Translations under genes and position numbers: made by a program
Notes under the pieces: model-generated
What the model was told of the DNA's origin: nothing
The model's input: only the letters and a program-made list of their open reading frames with translations
Database searches by the model: none
Part shown: positions 8,653-16,792 of the stretch, piece after piece
How positions within the stretch are numbered: the first letter of the stretch is position 1
Layout: each line of letters opens with the position of its first letter
Origin: Bacilli bacterium
GTDB taxonomy: Bacteria > Bacillota_I > Bacilli_A > RFN20 > CAG-826
Direction of reading: 5' to 3'
Assembly: GCA_017442875.1 (NCBI GenBank)
Contig: JAFSPN010000050.1
Location: forward strand, 1-46,933
Length of the DNA: 46,933 bases

Positions 8653-9709
8653 AGTTAAATCTTTATACATCCATGTCCCATTTTGTCATAAGATTTGCGA
8701 TTACTGTGACTTCACCAAGTTGCAGTATTTTCGTAATTTCGCCGTTAAGTATCTAGACGCATTAGAAGAAGAATTAAAGGCCTATCAAATAAAAGATTTG
8801 AAAACTATCTATGTCGGTGGCGGTACACCAACCGCATTAGAGGATGATTTATTCGAAGAATTATTAAAAATAATTGATCCTTATGTTAATGGGGTAGAAG
8901 AATATACTTTTGAGGCCAATCCTGAATCGCTATCATTAGATAAAATCAAGATGCTCAAAAGTCATGGTGTTAATCGCGTTTCAATAGGTGTGCAAACAAC
9001 TGACGACAAGATTCTTAATATGGTCAACCGCGACCACACTTTTGAACAAGTAAAAACCGCGATTAAGAGCCTTAAAGAAACTGGAATTGATAACATCAAT
9101 GTCGATTTGATACTGGGTTTACCTCACTCTAGCGAAACTATATTAAGAAAAGATTTAGAGAACATCTTATCTTTAAATATCAAACATATATCCTGCTATG
9201 GTTTAACCGTAAATCCACATACCGTTTTATTTAATAAAGGGTACAAAGAACCAGAAGGCGACCTATTACGAGCGTTTTATGATACTGTTGAAGAAGAACT
9301 TACTAAAAATGGTTTTGTGCATTACGAAGTCTCAAACTGGGCAAAGCCTGGCTATCAAAGCGAACACAATCTTACCTATTGGCGGAATGAAGAGTATTTT
9401 GGCTGTGGTCTAGGAGCATCGGGTTATATCGGTGAAACTAGATACAAAAACACAGTTAACTTGTCTCAATATATTGACCGTGTATTCGTTAACGAAAAAG
9501 AACTAGTCTCAGAAAAAGATAAACGCACCTATCAAATCATGCTCAATTTAAGAACTATTGAAGGGTTAGATATCTCTTTTGTCAAAGACAAACAAGAAGA
9601 AATAGATTCCTTAATATCTAGTGGCTTACTTATTAAAAAAGACCATAAGTTAATTCCGACATACGAAGGAATGATGGTCCTTGATCAAATACTTCTTAAG
9701 TTAATTTAA
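8642..9709 (+). CDS. hemW: HemW, radical-SAM heme chaperone (coproporphyrinogen III oxidase-like)
   Basis: Radical-SAM protein of the HemN/HemW family. The cluster motif PFCHKICDYCDF (CxxxCxxC) lies near the N-terminus, followed by the glycine-rich GGGTPT and GVQT motifs. The short N-terminus before IHVPFC is HemW-like rather than HemN-like, so heme delivery is more probable than coproporphyrinogen oxidation. No heme-synthesis genes are in the window. Two adjacent ATGs (8642, 8645) follow a weak AAGG; an in-frame codon further upstream would extend into the preceding gene without support. About 355 residues. It overlaps the preceding gene by 11 bp. Confidence 0.9.
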   Translation: MMNKVKSLYIHVPFCHKICDYCDFTKLQYFRNFAVKYLDALEEELKAYQIKDLKTIYVGGGTPTALEDDLFEELLKIIDPYVNGVEEYTFEANPESLSLDKIKMLKSHGVNRVSIGVQTTDDKILNMVNRDHTFEQVKTAIKSLKETGIDNINVDLILGLPHSSETILRKDLENILSLNIKHISCYGLTVNPHTVLFNKGYKEPEGDLLRAFYDTVEEELTKNGFVHYEVSNWAKPGYQSEHNLTYWRNEEYFGCGLGASGYIGETRYKNTVNLSQYIDRVFVNEKELVSEKDKRTYQIMLNLRTIEGLDISFVKDKQEEIDSLISSGLLIKKDHKLIPTYEGMMVLDQILLKLI

Positions 9710-9724
9710 TTTTTTCAACTTTTT

Positions 9725-9753
9725 TTGGACAAATTTCAAAAATCTCCCGATTA
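9725..9753 (+). promoter_or_regulatory. Candidate alternative promoter, copy 1 of 3
   Basis: TTGGAC (9725-9730), 17 bp, CGATTA (9748-9753) followed by GTAA. It is embedded in a block almost identical to those at 16270 and 16793, including the T-run before and the AAA-rich spacer. The invariant 17-bp spacing is what one expects of -35 and -10 elements. A short hairpin CTCC (9744-9747)/GGAG (9761-9764) is also possible. Confidence 0.6.
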
Positions 9754-9797
9754 GTAAGTAGGAGGTGTTTTTAAGAATCGCATCAGGAGGTAAGAAT

Positions 9798-10136
9798 ATG
9801 AAATTTGTTAAATGGCATTTTAGAAATAATAAAAGAAGGAAACAACTAGGCATAAGAAAAGGAAAACACCCTTCCTTAGTGTTTGCGAAATCCGATGACG
9901 AAATGCGCTTTTATAATCTAGGACTTACTCATAGTAGAAAAAGAGGGCATCATAAAAACATCGAAATACACAATCCGCAAAATTGGGAAGAAGTTTCATA
10001 TATCAGAAACGATATTTCTGTTGATGACAAGCAAGTTTTTTCTGGAGTTTTAAACAATTATCGTCTACATCCATATGATTATGGGAAGATCTGGAATGTG
10101 ATTGTTAAGAAGAAAATAAAAAATCTGTTCCACTAG
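9798..10136 (+). CDS. Small basic protein, family not recognised; paralogue of the gene at 16317
   Basis: A 112-residue protein, very rich in Lys, Arg, His and Asn. No transmembrane helix or signal peptide is seen. Residues about 40-108 (YNLGLTH...HHKNIEIHNP...VSYIRNDISVDDKQVFSG...YDYGKIWNVI) align along their length with residues 28-95 of the protein at 16317. The shared pattern is Leu-Thr, basic run, Asn-Pro, Tyr-(Ile/Val), a D-x3-F and a C-terminal Ile-rich helix. I chose ATG 9798 because AGGAGG (9785-9790) precedes it by 7 bp; a second GGAGG at 9761 has no sensible start after it. It is driven by the shared TTGGAC/CGATTA block and followed by a hairpin overlapping its stop. Function unknown. 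Confidence 0.7.
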   Translation: MKFVKWHFRNNKRRKQLGIRKGKHPSLVFAKSDDEMRFYNLGLTHSRKRGHHKNIEIHNPQNWEEVSYIRNDISVDDKQVFSGVLNNYRLHPYDYGKIWNVIVKKKIKNLFH

Positions 10137-10168
10137 GCGGTAGTCATTAGCTACCACGGGTAACAGAT
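10123..10168 (+). terminator. Two-tier hairpin overlapping the stop codon; possible terminator or structured 3' end
   Basis: The outer arms ATCTGTT (10123-10129) and AACAGAT (10162-10168) are perfect complements. An inner stem GGTAG (10139-10143)/CTACC (10151-10155) closes a 7-base loop. A run of A precedes it and an AT-rich stretch with TTTTT (10175 on) follows. The gene's TAG lies inside the structure. The rest of the gap to 10265 shows nothing beyond a -10 for the next gene. Confidence 0.5.
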
Positions 10169-10253
10169 AATATATTTTTAACATAGACAAAGGCTCTTGT
10201 AAACAAAAACTCAAATAAATCCAACATTTATTTTATAAAATCTAAACGCGTAG

Positions 10254-10259
10254 TAAAAT
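10254..10259 (+). promoter_or_regulatory. -10 box of the HD-domain gene, leaderless configuration
   Basis: TAAAAT ends 6 bp before the ATG at 10266. No Shine-Dalgarno precedes the start, so transcription probably begins at the start codon. The -35 is not convincing. Confidence 0.5.
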
Positions 10260-10265
10260 AAAAAT

Positions 10266-11135
10266 ATGGATATATACGATTATTCTTTAGAAAGAAAACT
10301 TAAAGAGCTTGATAGTGATCTCCATCAGAGATTCGTTGACACTGTTTTTGCGTTACAAAAAATATTGTCCAATTATAAGCTTATTTTCCCTGATTTTACC
10401 GATCATACCGAACTCCATTCTTTGAATATTATCGATTTCTGCAATCGTTTGATTGGTAAACAAATTGATAAATTAAACGCTGATGAAATCTATGTTTTAT
10501 TACTAGGTTGTTATTTCCATGATACTGGGATGGGTATTTCTCATAATGATTTCGATGAGTTTTCTAAACAAATTGATTTTGGTAATTATTTTGAAACCCA
10601 TTCACATGATAACTATCCTGAAATCGTTAGAAACTTCCATCATGAATTTTCTGGTTTATTTCTTCATAAATACGCGCGTTTCTTCGATTTTCCTAGCGAT
10701 GAGCATTTATTTGCGATCATTCAAATTTCAAGAGGCCATCGCAAAACCGATTTATTCGATAGAAAAGACTATCCTTTATCCTTGACTCTTCCTAATGGAA
10801 ATACCATTTGTTTACCATATTTAGCCGCTTTAGTGAGGCTAGCGGATGAAATCGATGTCACCGCTTCGCGTAATTCCAAAGCCATCTATGATTTAAATAA
10901 AATCGTTGAAGAAATCGATTTGATTGAATTCATGAAACACGATGCGGTTAAAGACCTTGAGATTAAAGAAGATGAATTTATCATGAGCGTTTCAACGGAT
11001 GATCGAAAAATATTTGATAGATTAACCATCCTCGCATCAAAGATGAAAAAAACACTGGACTATTGTCGCAGTGCGGTTAACGATATTACCCCTTATGAGA
11101 TTACTCAAAAGGACGTTATCATCAAAAGAGTTTAG
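10266..11135 (+). CDS. HD-domain metal-dependent phosphohydrolase-like protein
   Basis: A 289-residue soluble protein with the HD-superfamily residue pattern: His51 (TELHSLNII), His85-Asp86 (GCYFHDTGMG), further His in NFHHEFSG and RGHRK, and a late Asp in RLADEID. This resembles the HD domains found in signalling proteins that act on nucleotides or phosphoproteins, but the substrate cannot be named. No partner domain is fused to it. Its last four bases overlap the end of the convergent STAS gene. It probably has its own leaderless promoter (TAAAAT, 10254). Nucleotide hydrolase, stress signalling and phage defence are all possible, and none is shown. Confidence 0.7.
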   Translation: MDIYDYSLERKLKELDSDLHQRFVDTVFALQKILSNYKLIFPDFTDHTELHSLNIIDFCNRLIGKQIDKLNADEIYVLLLGCYFHDTGMGISHNDFDEFSKQIDFGNYFETHSHDNYPEIVRNFHHEFSGLFLHKYARFFDFPSDEHLFAIIQISRGHRKTDLFDRKDYPLSLTLPNGNTICLPYLAALVRLADEIDVTASRNSKAIYDLNKIVEEIDLIEFMKHDAVKDLEIKEDEFIMSVSTDDRKIFDRLTILASKMKKTLDYCRSAVNDITPYEITQKDVIIKRV

Positions 11136-11431
11136 TCTTGAATATCTAGGATATTAGAGAAACCAGTAATATCGAATATTTCTTTAACGCTGTTATTGAC
11201 GTGACGGAGCGACATCGTTCCTTTTTTATTCATGAGCTTTTGGGCCACTAATAAGACGCGTAAACCAGCGGAAGAAAGATATTCTAATTCTGAGAAATCA
11301 AAAATTAGAGAAGTGATATTGCCTAAATCATTTTTAATAACTTCTTCGACTTCAGGCGCAGTAACAGTGTTGATTTCTCCAATAGGTTTGATGATTAATT
11401 CTTGATTGTTTAAGGTTTTTTCGATAGTCAT
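11132..11431 (-). CDS. STAS-domain protein, anti-sigma-factor antagonist-like
   Basis: A 99-residue single STAS domain of the SpoIIAA/RsbV type. It has beta-strand ELIIKPIGEI, then LIFDFSELEYLSSAGLRVLL, whose second Ser in LSSAGLR is the usual phosphorylation site, and the C-terminal FDITGFSNIL helix. Such proteins release a sigma factor from an anti-sigma kinase when dephosphorylated. No cognate kinase, phosphatase or sigma factor is in the window. I chose ATG 11431 because a -10-like TATATT (11443 to 11438 on the minus strand) sits 6 bp before it without a Shine-Dalgarno; the upstream Cys-rich extension would include that promoter. Convergent with, and overlapping by 4 bp, the HD gene. Confidence 0.88.
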   Translation of the reverse strand: MTIEKTLNNQELIIKPIGEINTVTAPEVEEVIKNDLGNITSLIFDFSELEYLSSAGLRVLLVAQKLMNKKGTMSLRHVNNSVKEIFDITGFSNILDIQD

Positions 11432-11437
11432 ACACCA

Positions 11438-11443
11438 AATATA
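11438..11443 (-). promoter_or_regulatory. -10 box of the STAS gene, leaderless configuration
   Basis: Read on the minus strand this is TATATT, 6 bp before the ATG at 11431. There is no Shine-Dalgarno. Confidence 0.45.
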
Positions 11444-11506
11444 GCACATTTTTGTCCTTTTTCTATATCCTTATTAAAATAATTATAAATATTTAGCAGT
11501 TTAGTA

Positions 11507-11534
11507 TTGACAGTGCTAACGAAATCATTAAAAT
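11507..11534 (+). promoter_or_regulatory. Vegetative promoter of the hrcA heat-shock operon
   Basis: A perfect -35 TTGACA (11507-11512), 16-bp spacer and -10 TAAAAT (11529-11534). The predicted start near 11541 falls within the CIRCE operator, so HrcA binding would block initiation. A further half-site, GTGCTAA (11513-11519), directly follows the -35. Confidence 0.85.
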
Positions 11535-11538
11535 GTAA

Positions 11539-11565
11539 TTAGCACAAAAAGATGAAGAGTGCTAA
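11539..11565 (+). promoter_or_regulatory. CIRCE operator (HrcA binding site)
   Basis: TTAGCAC (11539-11545) and GAGTGCTAA (11557-11565) with the canonical 9-9-9 geometry. The right arm is perfect. The left arm has AA in place of the last two bases (TC), so 7 of 9 match. It overlaps the predicted transcription start and lies 15 bp before the hrcA ATG, giving autoregulation by the repressor it precedes. Confidence 0.92.
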
Positions 11566-11580
11566 AAAGGAGATTAAACC

Positions 11581-12627
11581 ATGGCTCTTACCCGCAGTGA
11601 TACAATCCTTAAATACATCGTTGAATATTTCATCAAGAAAGCCCAACCAGTTGGTAGCCATACTCTTATCGAAGAATACAAGCTTCCATATAGTTCCGCC
11701 ACAATTAGAAATGAGATGTACGCTCTTGAAAAGATGGGGCTTATTGAAAAGACCCATTCAAGCAGTGGTCGTGTTCCTAGCGCTGCTGGGTATCGTTATT
11801 ACTGTGAAAAGCTTAGAGATGGTAGTGTTAACGAAGAATTGAAGAATAGGATTCAAGTCGTCTTAGATAACAAAGTAAAATCCATCGAAGAAGTCATTAA
11901 AGCCTCTTGTGAGATTTTATCTCATATGACTAACTTAGTGACCGTTGTCATGGGACCAGATGAAAAAGAAGAGAAACTCGCTTCCATTCAAATGGTACAA
12001 ATCTCCTCTAATACCATCACCGCGGTATTTGTGACTGATAAAGGCTATGTTGAAAATAAGACCTTCATCGTCCCAGATAACTTATCCGCGGATGAGATTG
12101 TCAGCTGTGTCAATCTCTTAAACGAAAGATTAAAAGGTACACCAATTGTGAACCTTGTGGAAAAGACCGAAGCATTAAAGCCAGTCTTAAGCGAATATAT
12201 CGTTGATCATGACCTTGTTTATCAAGCCCTTCTTGAAACATTCGTGAGATTCGCAAGCGATAGATTATCACTTTATGGAAGAGATGAACTCTTCTCTAGA
12301 GAAGAATATCAAAACGACGCGAAGAAATTAGAACAAGTGTTTAGATTGTTAAATGACCAACAACTTCTTAAAGAAGTCAAAAAAGAGATTAAGGAAGAAA
12401 AAGATGGCCGTATCATCCGTATCGGTGACATTGAAGGAAATCCTGATGTCTCAATGGTGACAGCGAAAATCGACTTAGGCGCTGAAGGTGATCGTGCGAT
12501 TACCCTCCTTGGCCCAACAAGAATCGACTATGACCAAGCCTTATCCGCTTTGGAATATATCGCTAAAACCTTAACCGATTACTTTAATGACTTAAACGGT
12601 AGTAAAGGAGGTAAGGGTGATGCCTAA
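11581..12627 (+). CDS. hrcA: Heat-inducible transcription repressor HrcA
   Basis: HrcA represses class I heat-shock genes by binding CIRCE and needs GroEL for activity. It is 348 residues, the usual length, with the N-terminal winged helix (SDTILKYIVEYFIKKAQPVGSHTLIEEY...SSATIRNEMYALEKMG) and the characteristic SSGRVPSAAGYRYY at about 60-74. The ATG at 11581 has a clear AAGGAGA Shine-Dalgarno. It is the first gene of hrcA-grpE-dnaK-dnaJ behind a TTGACA promoter and CIRCE. Its end overlaps grpE by 8 bp. Confidence 0.97.
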   Translation: MALTRSDTILKYIVEYFIKKAQPVGSHTLIEEYKLPYSSATIRNEMYALEKMGLIEKTHSSSGRVPSAAGYRYYCEKLRDGSVNEELKNRIQVVLDNKVKSIEEVIKASCEILSHMTNLVTVVMGPDEKEEKLASIQMVQISSNTITAVFVTDKGYVENKTFIVPDNLSADEIVSCVNLLNERLKGTPIVNLVEKTEALKPVLSEYIVDHDLVYQALLETFVRFASDRLSLYGRDELFSREEYQNDAKKLEQVFRLLNDQQLLKEVKKEIKEEKDGRIIRIGDIEGNPDVSMVTAKIDLGAEGDRAITLLGPTRIDYDQALSALEYIAKTLTDYFNDLNGSKGGKGDA

Positions 12628-13177
12628 AGATAAAGAAGAATTGAAAGAAAAAAGGTCCAAAGAAGAGAAAAAGATTAAAGAACTCGAAGAAGAGTTAGAA
12701 AAACTAAAAGCGGACGTTGATCATTGGAAAAACGAATACTATCGGGCTTACGCTGATACAAAAAATCTCCGTAACAACTTAGAAAAAGAACATTCCGATA
12801 TCATCAAATACCGCGCGATGGGATTTATCGAAGATTTACTCCCCGTACTCGATAGCTTCCATATGGCCTTGGCTAATGAACCAACAAGCCAAGAACTTAA
12901 GAACTACTTAGTGGGTTTCCAATTCGTTTATCGAAACCTAGTGAGTGTCCTAGAAAACGAAGGGGTTAAAGAAATTTCCCCAAATATCGGAGATAAGTTC
13001 TCTGATAAAAACATGAACGCTGTGGACGTGACCGAACAAGAAGGCGAAGAAAACTTAGTTACAAAAGTGTACGCCAAAGGTTATGAACTACACGGCCGTC
13101 TCATTAGACCCGCCCAGGTCTCAGTGAGCAAAAACAAAAAAGAAGAAAACAATAATAGCGTCAAAGCGGACGCTTAA
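12620..13177 (+). CDS. grpE: GrpE, nucleotide exchange factor for DnaK
   Basis: GrpE releases ADP from DnaK during the chaperone cycle. The long N-terminal coiled coil (about residues 5-55, Lys/Glu heptads) leads into the signature FIEDLLPVLDSFHMAL, and the C-terminal beta domain ends in GYELHGRLIRPAQVSV. Length is 185 residues. I chose ATG 12620 over the adjacent GTG 12617 because AGGAGG (12606-12611) is 8 bp before it. It overlaps the hrcA stop by 8 bp, consistent with coupled translation, and is 15 bp from dnaK. Confidence 0.97.
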   Translation: MPKDKEELKEKRSKEEKKIKELEEELEKLKADVDHWKNEYYRAYADTKNLRNNLEKEHSDIIKYRAMGFIEDLLPVLDSFHMALANEPTSQELKNYLVGFQFVYRNLVSVLENEGVKEISPNIGDKFSDKNMNAVDVTEQEGEENLVTKVYAKGYELHGRLIRPAQVSVSKNKKEENNNSVKADA

Positions 13178-13192
13178 TAGGAGGATATATTT

Positions 13193-15019
13193 ATGGCAAA
13201 AGAAATCATTTTAGGTATCGACTTAGGTACCACAAACTCAGTCGTCAGTTATTTACAAGCTGATGGCACAGTCAAAGTCATTCCAAATCCAGAAGGCACA
13301 ATGACCACTCCATCCGTTGTTGCTTTTAAAGCAAACGGTGAAGAAATCGTCGGTAATGCCGCAAAAAGACAAGCCGTTACAAACCCTGATACCGTCTCCT
13401 CAATTAAGAGATTGATGGGTAGTGCGGAAAAGGTCAACATCAAATGCGTGAACAAAACATTCACTCCACAAGAAATCTCCGCCAAGATTCTTGCTTATAT
13501 GAAAAAATATGCTGAAGCCCATTTAGGCCAAAAAGTTGAAAAAGCCGTTATTACCGTTCCTGCTTACTTCAACGATGCGCAAAGACAAGCGACAAAAGAC
13601 GCTGGCCAAATCGCTGGCTTAGATGTTGTTCGTATTATTAACGAACCAACCGCTGCCGCTTTAGCCTATGGCTTAGAAACCGATAAATCCGAAAAGATTT
13701 TAGTCTTCGACTTAGGTGGTGGTACATTCGATGTTTCCATCCTTGATATCGGTGACGGCACATTTGAAGTCGTTTCTACCGCTGGTGATAATAGACTCGG
13801 TGGCGATGACTGGGATGCTGTTGTCGCGGATTGGATCAAAACTCAAATCAAGATTCAAAACAATGTTGATATCACTGATAAAGGCTCCGTGCAAAGAATT
13901 AGAGAAGCGGCTGAAAAAGCTAAGATTGAACTCTCTGCTTCTATGGAAACAATGATCAGCTTACCATTCATTAGCATGACAAGTGCTGGCCCAGTTAACT
14001 TTGAAACAACTTTAACAAGAGCTAAATTCCAAGACTTAACAAGACATCTTTTGAATAGATGTGAAGAACCAGTTAGAAGAGCTTTAAGCGACGCTCATAT
14101 GTCTGCAAGCGAACTCAACCAAGTCTTATTAATTGGTGGTTCCATCCGTATGCCAGCCGTCCAAGAATTAGTGGCTCGTTTAACCGGCAAGAAACCAAAC
14201 TTATCCGTTAACCCAGATGAAGCTGTCTCCATTGGTGCGGCTTATCAAGGTGGTGTGGTCTCTGGTGATGTTAAAGACGTCGTCTTATTAGACGTCACTC
14301 CATTAACCTTAGGTATTGAAACCTTAGGTGGTGTGATGACTCCATTAATTACACGTAATACAACCATTCCAACCACAAAGAGCCAAGTCTTCTCAACCGC
14401 CGCGGACAACCAACCAGCCGTTGATATCATGGTTTATCAAGGCGAAAGACAAATGGCCCATGATAACAAGTTATTAGGTCATTTCCAACTCAACGGTATT
14501 AAACCAGCCAGACGTGGTGAGCCAAGAATTGAAGTTACATTCAGTATCGACGTCAACGGTATCGTTAAAGTTTCTGCTAAAGACTTAGATACGCAAAAAG
14601 AACAAAATATTACCATTTCTGGTAGCAATGGTCTATCTAAAGAAGACATCGATAGAATGGTCAGAGAAGCCGAAGAACACGCCGAAGAAGATGCCAAACG
14701 TAAAGAAGACATCGAACTCCGCAATAAAGCTGAATCCATGATTAACGATATTGACATTGCTATGCAAGAAAAAGGCGATTCTATGGATCCAACGCAAAAA
14801 GAACAAACCCAAAAGCTCAGAGATGAACTCAAGGCCGCTTTAGACAACAACGATATGGAAACATTAAGAAAACGTATCAATGAATTAGAGCAAGCTGCGG
14901 CTTATATGCAACAACAACAAGCAAATGCGGGTGCGCAACCTAACGGTCAAGCTAACGAACAAACCGCTGGAACAAACCCAGATGATGTTGTCGATGCTGA
15001 CTTCACAAAGAAAAACTAA
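13193..15019 (+). CDS. dnaK: DnaK (Hsp70 chaperone)
   Basis: An ATP-dependent chaperone working with DnaJ and GrpE. The 608 residues include the N-terminal ATPase ([13 protein letters not shown], the phosphate-binding [12 protein letters not shown], and [13 protein letters not shown]) and the substrate-binding domain with [22 protein letters not shown]. The Gln/Asn-rich tail ends in [12 protein letters not shown], matching the acidic end of Bacillota DnaK. The ATPase domain lacks the roughly 24-residue insertion of Gram-negative DnaK. Shine-Dalgarno AGGAGG lies 11 bp upstream. A strong hairpin without a U-tract separates it from dnaJ. Confidence 0.98.
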   Translation: MAKEIILGIDLGTTNSVVSYLQADGTVKVIPNPEGTMTTPSVVAFKANGEEIVGNAAKRQAVTNPDTVSSIKRLMGSAEKVNIKCVNKTFTPQEISAKILAYMKKYAEAHLGQKVEKAVITVPAYFNDAQRQATKDAGQIAGLDVVRIINEPTAAALAYGLETDKSEKILVFDLGGGTFDVSILDIGDGTFEVVSTAGDNRLGGDDWDAVVADWIKTQIKIQNNVDITDKGSVQRIREAAEKAKIELSASMETMISLPFISMTSAGPVNFETTLTRAKFQDLTRHLLNRCEEPVRRALSDAHMSASELNQVLLIGGSIRMPAVQELVARLTGKKPNLSVNPDEAVSIGAAYQGGVVSGDVKDVVLLDVTPLTLGIETLGGVMTPLITRNTTIPTTKSQVFSTAADNQPAVDIMVYQGERQMAHDNKLLGHFQLNGIKPARRGEPRIEVTFSIDVNGIVKVSAKDLDTQKEQNITISGSNGLSKEDIDRMVREAEEHAEEDAKRKEDIELRNKAESMINDIDIAMQEKGDSMDPTQKEQTQKLRDELKAALDNNDMETLRKRINELEQAAAYMQQQQANAGAQPNGQANEQTAGTNPDDVVDADFTKKN

Positions 15020-15040
15020 TTATTAATAAACAACATTTGA

Positions 15041-15070
15041 AGCGTTCGGGGACTGCGGTCCCCCTTCGCT
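15041..15070 (+). promoter_or_regulatory. GC-rich hairpin between dnaK and dnaJ
   Basis: GGGGAC (15048-15053), tetraloop TGCG, GTCCCC (15058-15063). A second stem AGCG (15041-15044)/CGCT (15067-15070) sits outside a small internal loop. No T-run follows, so it is not a classic terminator. It may stabilise the dnaK mRNA end or attenuate dnaJ. Confidence 0.7.
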
Positions 15071-15089
15071 ATGAATAGAAAGGATCATC

Positions 15090-16220
15090 ATGGCAGATAA
15101 AAGAGATTTATACGAAACGCTAGGTGTTAATAAAAGCGCATCTAAAGATGAAATCAAAAGTGCCTATCGTAAACTCGCTAAAAAGTATCACCCTGACAAT
15201 CATGAGACGGGTGACGCTGATAAGTTTAAGGAAGTGCAAGAAGCTTATGATATCCTTTATGATGACCAAAAAAGAAGCGCTTACGACCAATTCGGCTTTG
15301 CCGCGTTTGAGCAAGGCGCTGGTCAGCCAGGTTCTAATCCATTCGAAGGTGGTTTCGGTTTCGGTGGTGAGGATGTCAATTTAGGCGATATCTTCTCCCA
15401 ATTCTTTGGTGGTGGTCGTCGTCAATCTCGTGCCAACACTGGTCCAAGAAGAGGCAACGATGCGATTATTCGTATCAAAGTCGATTTCATGGATACAATC
15501 TTAGGCCGTGATATTGAAATACCTTTAACCATTGATGAAACATGCAAAGCATGTAATGGCACTGGCGCTAGAACAGCAAGTGATATCAAGAGCTGCCCAC
15601 AATGTAATGGCATGGGCTATGTAAGAACGCAAAGAAGAAGTCTATTCGGCATGGTCGAACAACAAGAAGCCTGCCCAAGATGTAATGGCCAAGGCAAGAT
15701 TATTCTTAATAACTGCCCAAGCTGTGGTGGTAAAGGCTATAACCGCGTTAAAAAGAATATTAAAGTTCATATCATCGCTGGCATCAATAACGGCCAACAA
15801 ATCCGTGTCCAAGGCATGGGTGAAAGAGGGGCTAATGGTGGCCCTAATGGCGATTTATTTGTCGAAGTTAATGTCAAGCCACATCAATACTTTAAAAGAG
15901 ATGGTAACGACATCCATCTCAACGTCCCAATCGACTTTGTCGATGCTATTTTAGGCACAAGCGTTGATGTTCCAACAGTCTATGGAGAAGCAACGCTTAA
16001 TATTCCCGCGGGAACTCAACCTGGCCAAATATTCAGAATGAGAGGTCAAGGTGTTAAAGACTTAAGAAGTGGAAGACCTGGCGATCAATATGTCCATTTG
16101 GATATCAAGATGCCAACCTCACTTAATAGAGAACAAAAAGAACTTCTCACGAAATATCGTGATGGACAAAAGAAAGACGATTCTTTGTTAGCCAAGTTCA
16201 AGAAAATGTTTAAAAAGTAA
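15090..16220 (+). CDS. dnaJ: DnaJ (Hsp40 co-chaperone)
   Basis: Stimulates DnaK ATPase and delivers substrates. Typical class I architecture in 376 residues: J domain (residues about 5-70, with HPD in KYHPDNHE), Gly/Phe-rich region (about 75-115), four CxxCxGxG-type zinc repeats (CKACNGTG, CPQCNGMG, CPRCNGQG, CPSCGGKG) and the C-terminal substrate domain. Start ATG 15090 has an AGAAAGGA Shine-Dalgarno. Last gene of the CIRCE operon, closed by the terminator at 16229-16261. Confidence 0.98.
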   Translation: MADKRDLYETLGVNKSASKDEIKSAYRKLAKKYHPDNHETGDADKFKEVQEAYDILYDDQKRSAYDQFGFAAFEQGAGQPGSNPFEGGFGFGGEDVNLGDIFSQFFGGGRRQSRANTGPRRGNDAIIRIKVDFMDTILGRDIEIPLTIDETCKACNGTGARTASDIKSCPQCNGMGYVRTQRRSLFGMVEQQEACPRCNGQGKIILNNCPSCGGKGYNRVKKNIKVHIIAGINNGQQIRVQGMGERGANGGPNGDLFVEVNVKPHQYFKRDGNDIHLNVPIDFVDAILGTSVDVPTVYGEATLNIPAGTQPGQIFRMRGQGVKDLRSGRPGDQYVHLDIKMPTSLNREQKELLTKYRDGQKKDDSLLAKFKKMFKK

Positions 16221-16228
16221 AATAAATT

Positions 16229-16261
16229 GCGAAGCAAACTAAACAGATGCTTCGCTTTTTT
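16229..16261 (+). terminator. Rho-independent terminator of the heat-shock operon
   Basis: GCGAAGCA (16229-16236), 11-base loop, TGCTTCGC (16248-16255), then six T. A perfect 8-bp stem 8 bp after the dnaJ stop. Confidence 0.95.
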
Positions 16262-16269
16262 CATCTTTT

Positions 16270-16298
16270 TTGGACAAAAATGAAAAATCTCCCGATTA
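16270..16298 (+). promoter_or_regulatory. Candidate alternative promoter, copy 2 of 3
   Basis: TTGGAC (16270-16275), exactly 17 bp, CGATTA (16293-16298) followed by GTAA and then AGGAGG. The block matches those at 9725 and 16793. Because it begins right after the dnaJ terminator it must serve the gene at 16317. CTCC (16289-16292) could pair with GGAG of the Shine-Dalgarno. Confidence 0.6.
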
Positions 16299-16316
16299 GT
16301 AATTAGGAGGTTTTTT

Positions 16317-16619
16317 ATGGCGCTCAGTGAATTCAGATACAACAAAAAGAGAAAACATTATTCATATTTATTCAAAAGCGCTGGCCCTTTTAGAAAATGT
16401 ATTTTGTTTACTACTAAGCCAACAAGAATTTGGAAAAAGAAAAGCAAAAACAATTATCGGCTATTTAAGCATCCAAATCCCAGTTGTGAAAAAACAGTTT
16501 ATGTTATACCAAGAGTCTATATCGATCATGTTAAGAACTTTCATAAAGACTCTTTGAGTTGGCAATTTGACATAAATGACAAGCGTCGCATTAAACGTGT
16601 CATCAAAGATAAAAAGTGA
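16317..16619 (+). CDS. Small basic protein, family not recognised; paralogue of the gene at 9798
   Basis: A 100-residue protein of very high Lys/Arg/Tyr/Phe content with no membrane segment. The stretch ILFTTKPTRIWKKKSKNNYRLFKHPNP...VYVIPRVYIDHVKNFHKDSLSWQFDINDKRRIKRVI aligns with the protein at 9798 without large gaps, so the two are distant paralogues. The ATG follows AGGAGG by 6 bp. The promoter block directly upstream is shared with 9798 and with the C39 gene. A nucleic-acid or ribosome-associated role would fit the charge but is not shown. Confidence 0.68.
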   Translation: MALSEFRYNKKRKHYSYLFKSAGPFRKCILFTTKPTRIWKKKSKNNYRLFKHPNPSCEKTVYVIPRVYIDHVKNFHKDSLSWQFDINDKRRIKRVIKDKK

Positions 16620-16631
16620 AAGCAAAACAAA

Positions 16632-16675
16632 ACCGGTCACGCACTCACATCAATTAAGACAGGTGTTGGACCGGT
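16632..16675 (+). repeat. Inverted repeat after the small basic gene
   Basis: ACCGGTC (16632-16638) and GACCGGT (16669-16675) are perfect complements separated by 30 bp. The arms are GC-rich in an AT-rich gap. There is no T-run directly after, so it is not a clear terminator. The rest of the gap to 16792 shows only AT-rich sequence. Confidence 0.5.
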
Positions 16676-16792
16676 ACCATTATTAAAACAAACCGATGAA
16701 GAAAAAGCAATAATCGATGTTATAGTCATTTTTGCTAAAAATTTTTAATTCCTTGAATTAAGAAAAAAAGTTTTCAAAAAATATCACTTTTT

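Noticed and set aside
14245-14880. Minus-strand open frames inside dnaK
   Set aside because: Antisense frames forced by the codon use of a strongly conserved gene. No ribosome site or recognisable protein.
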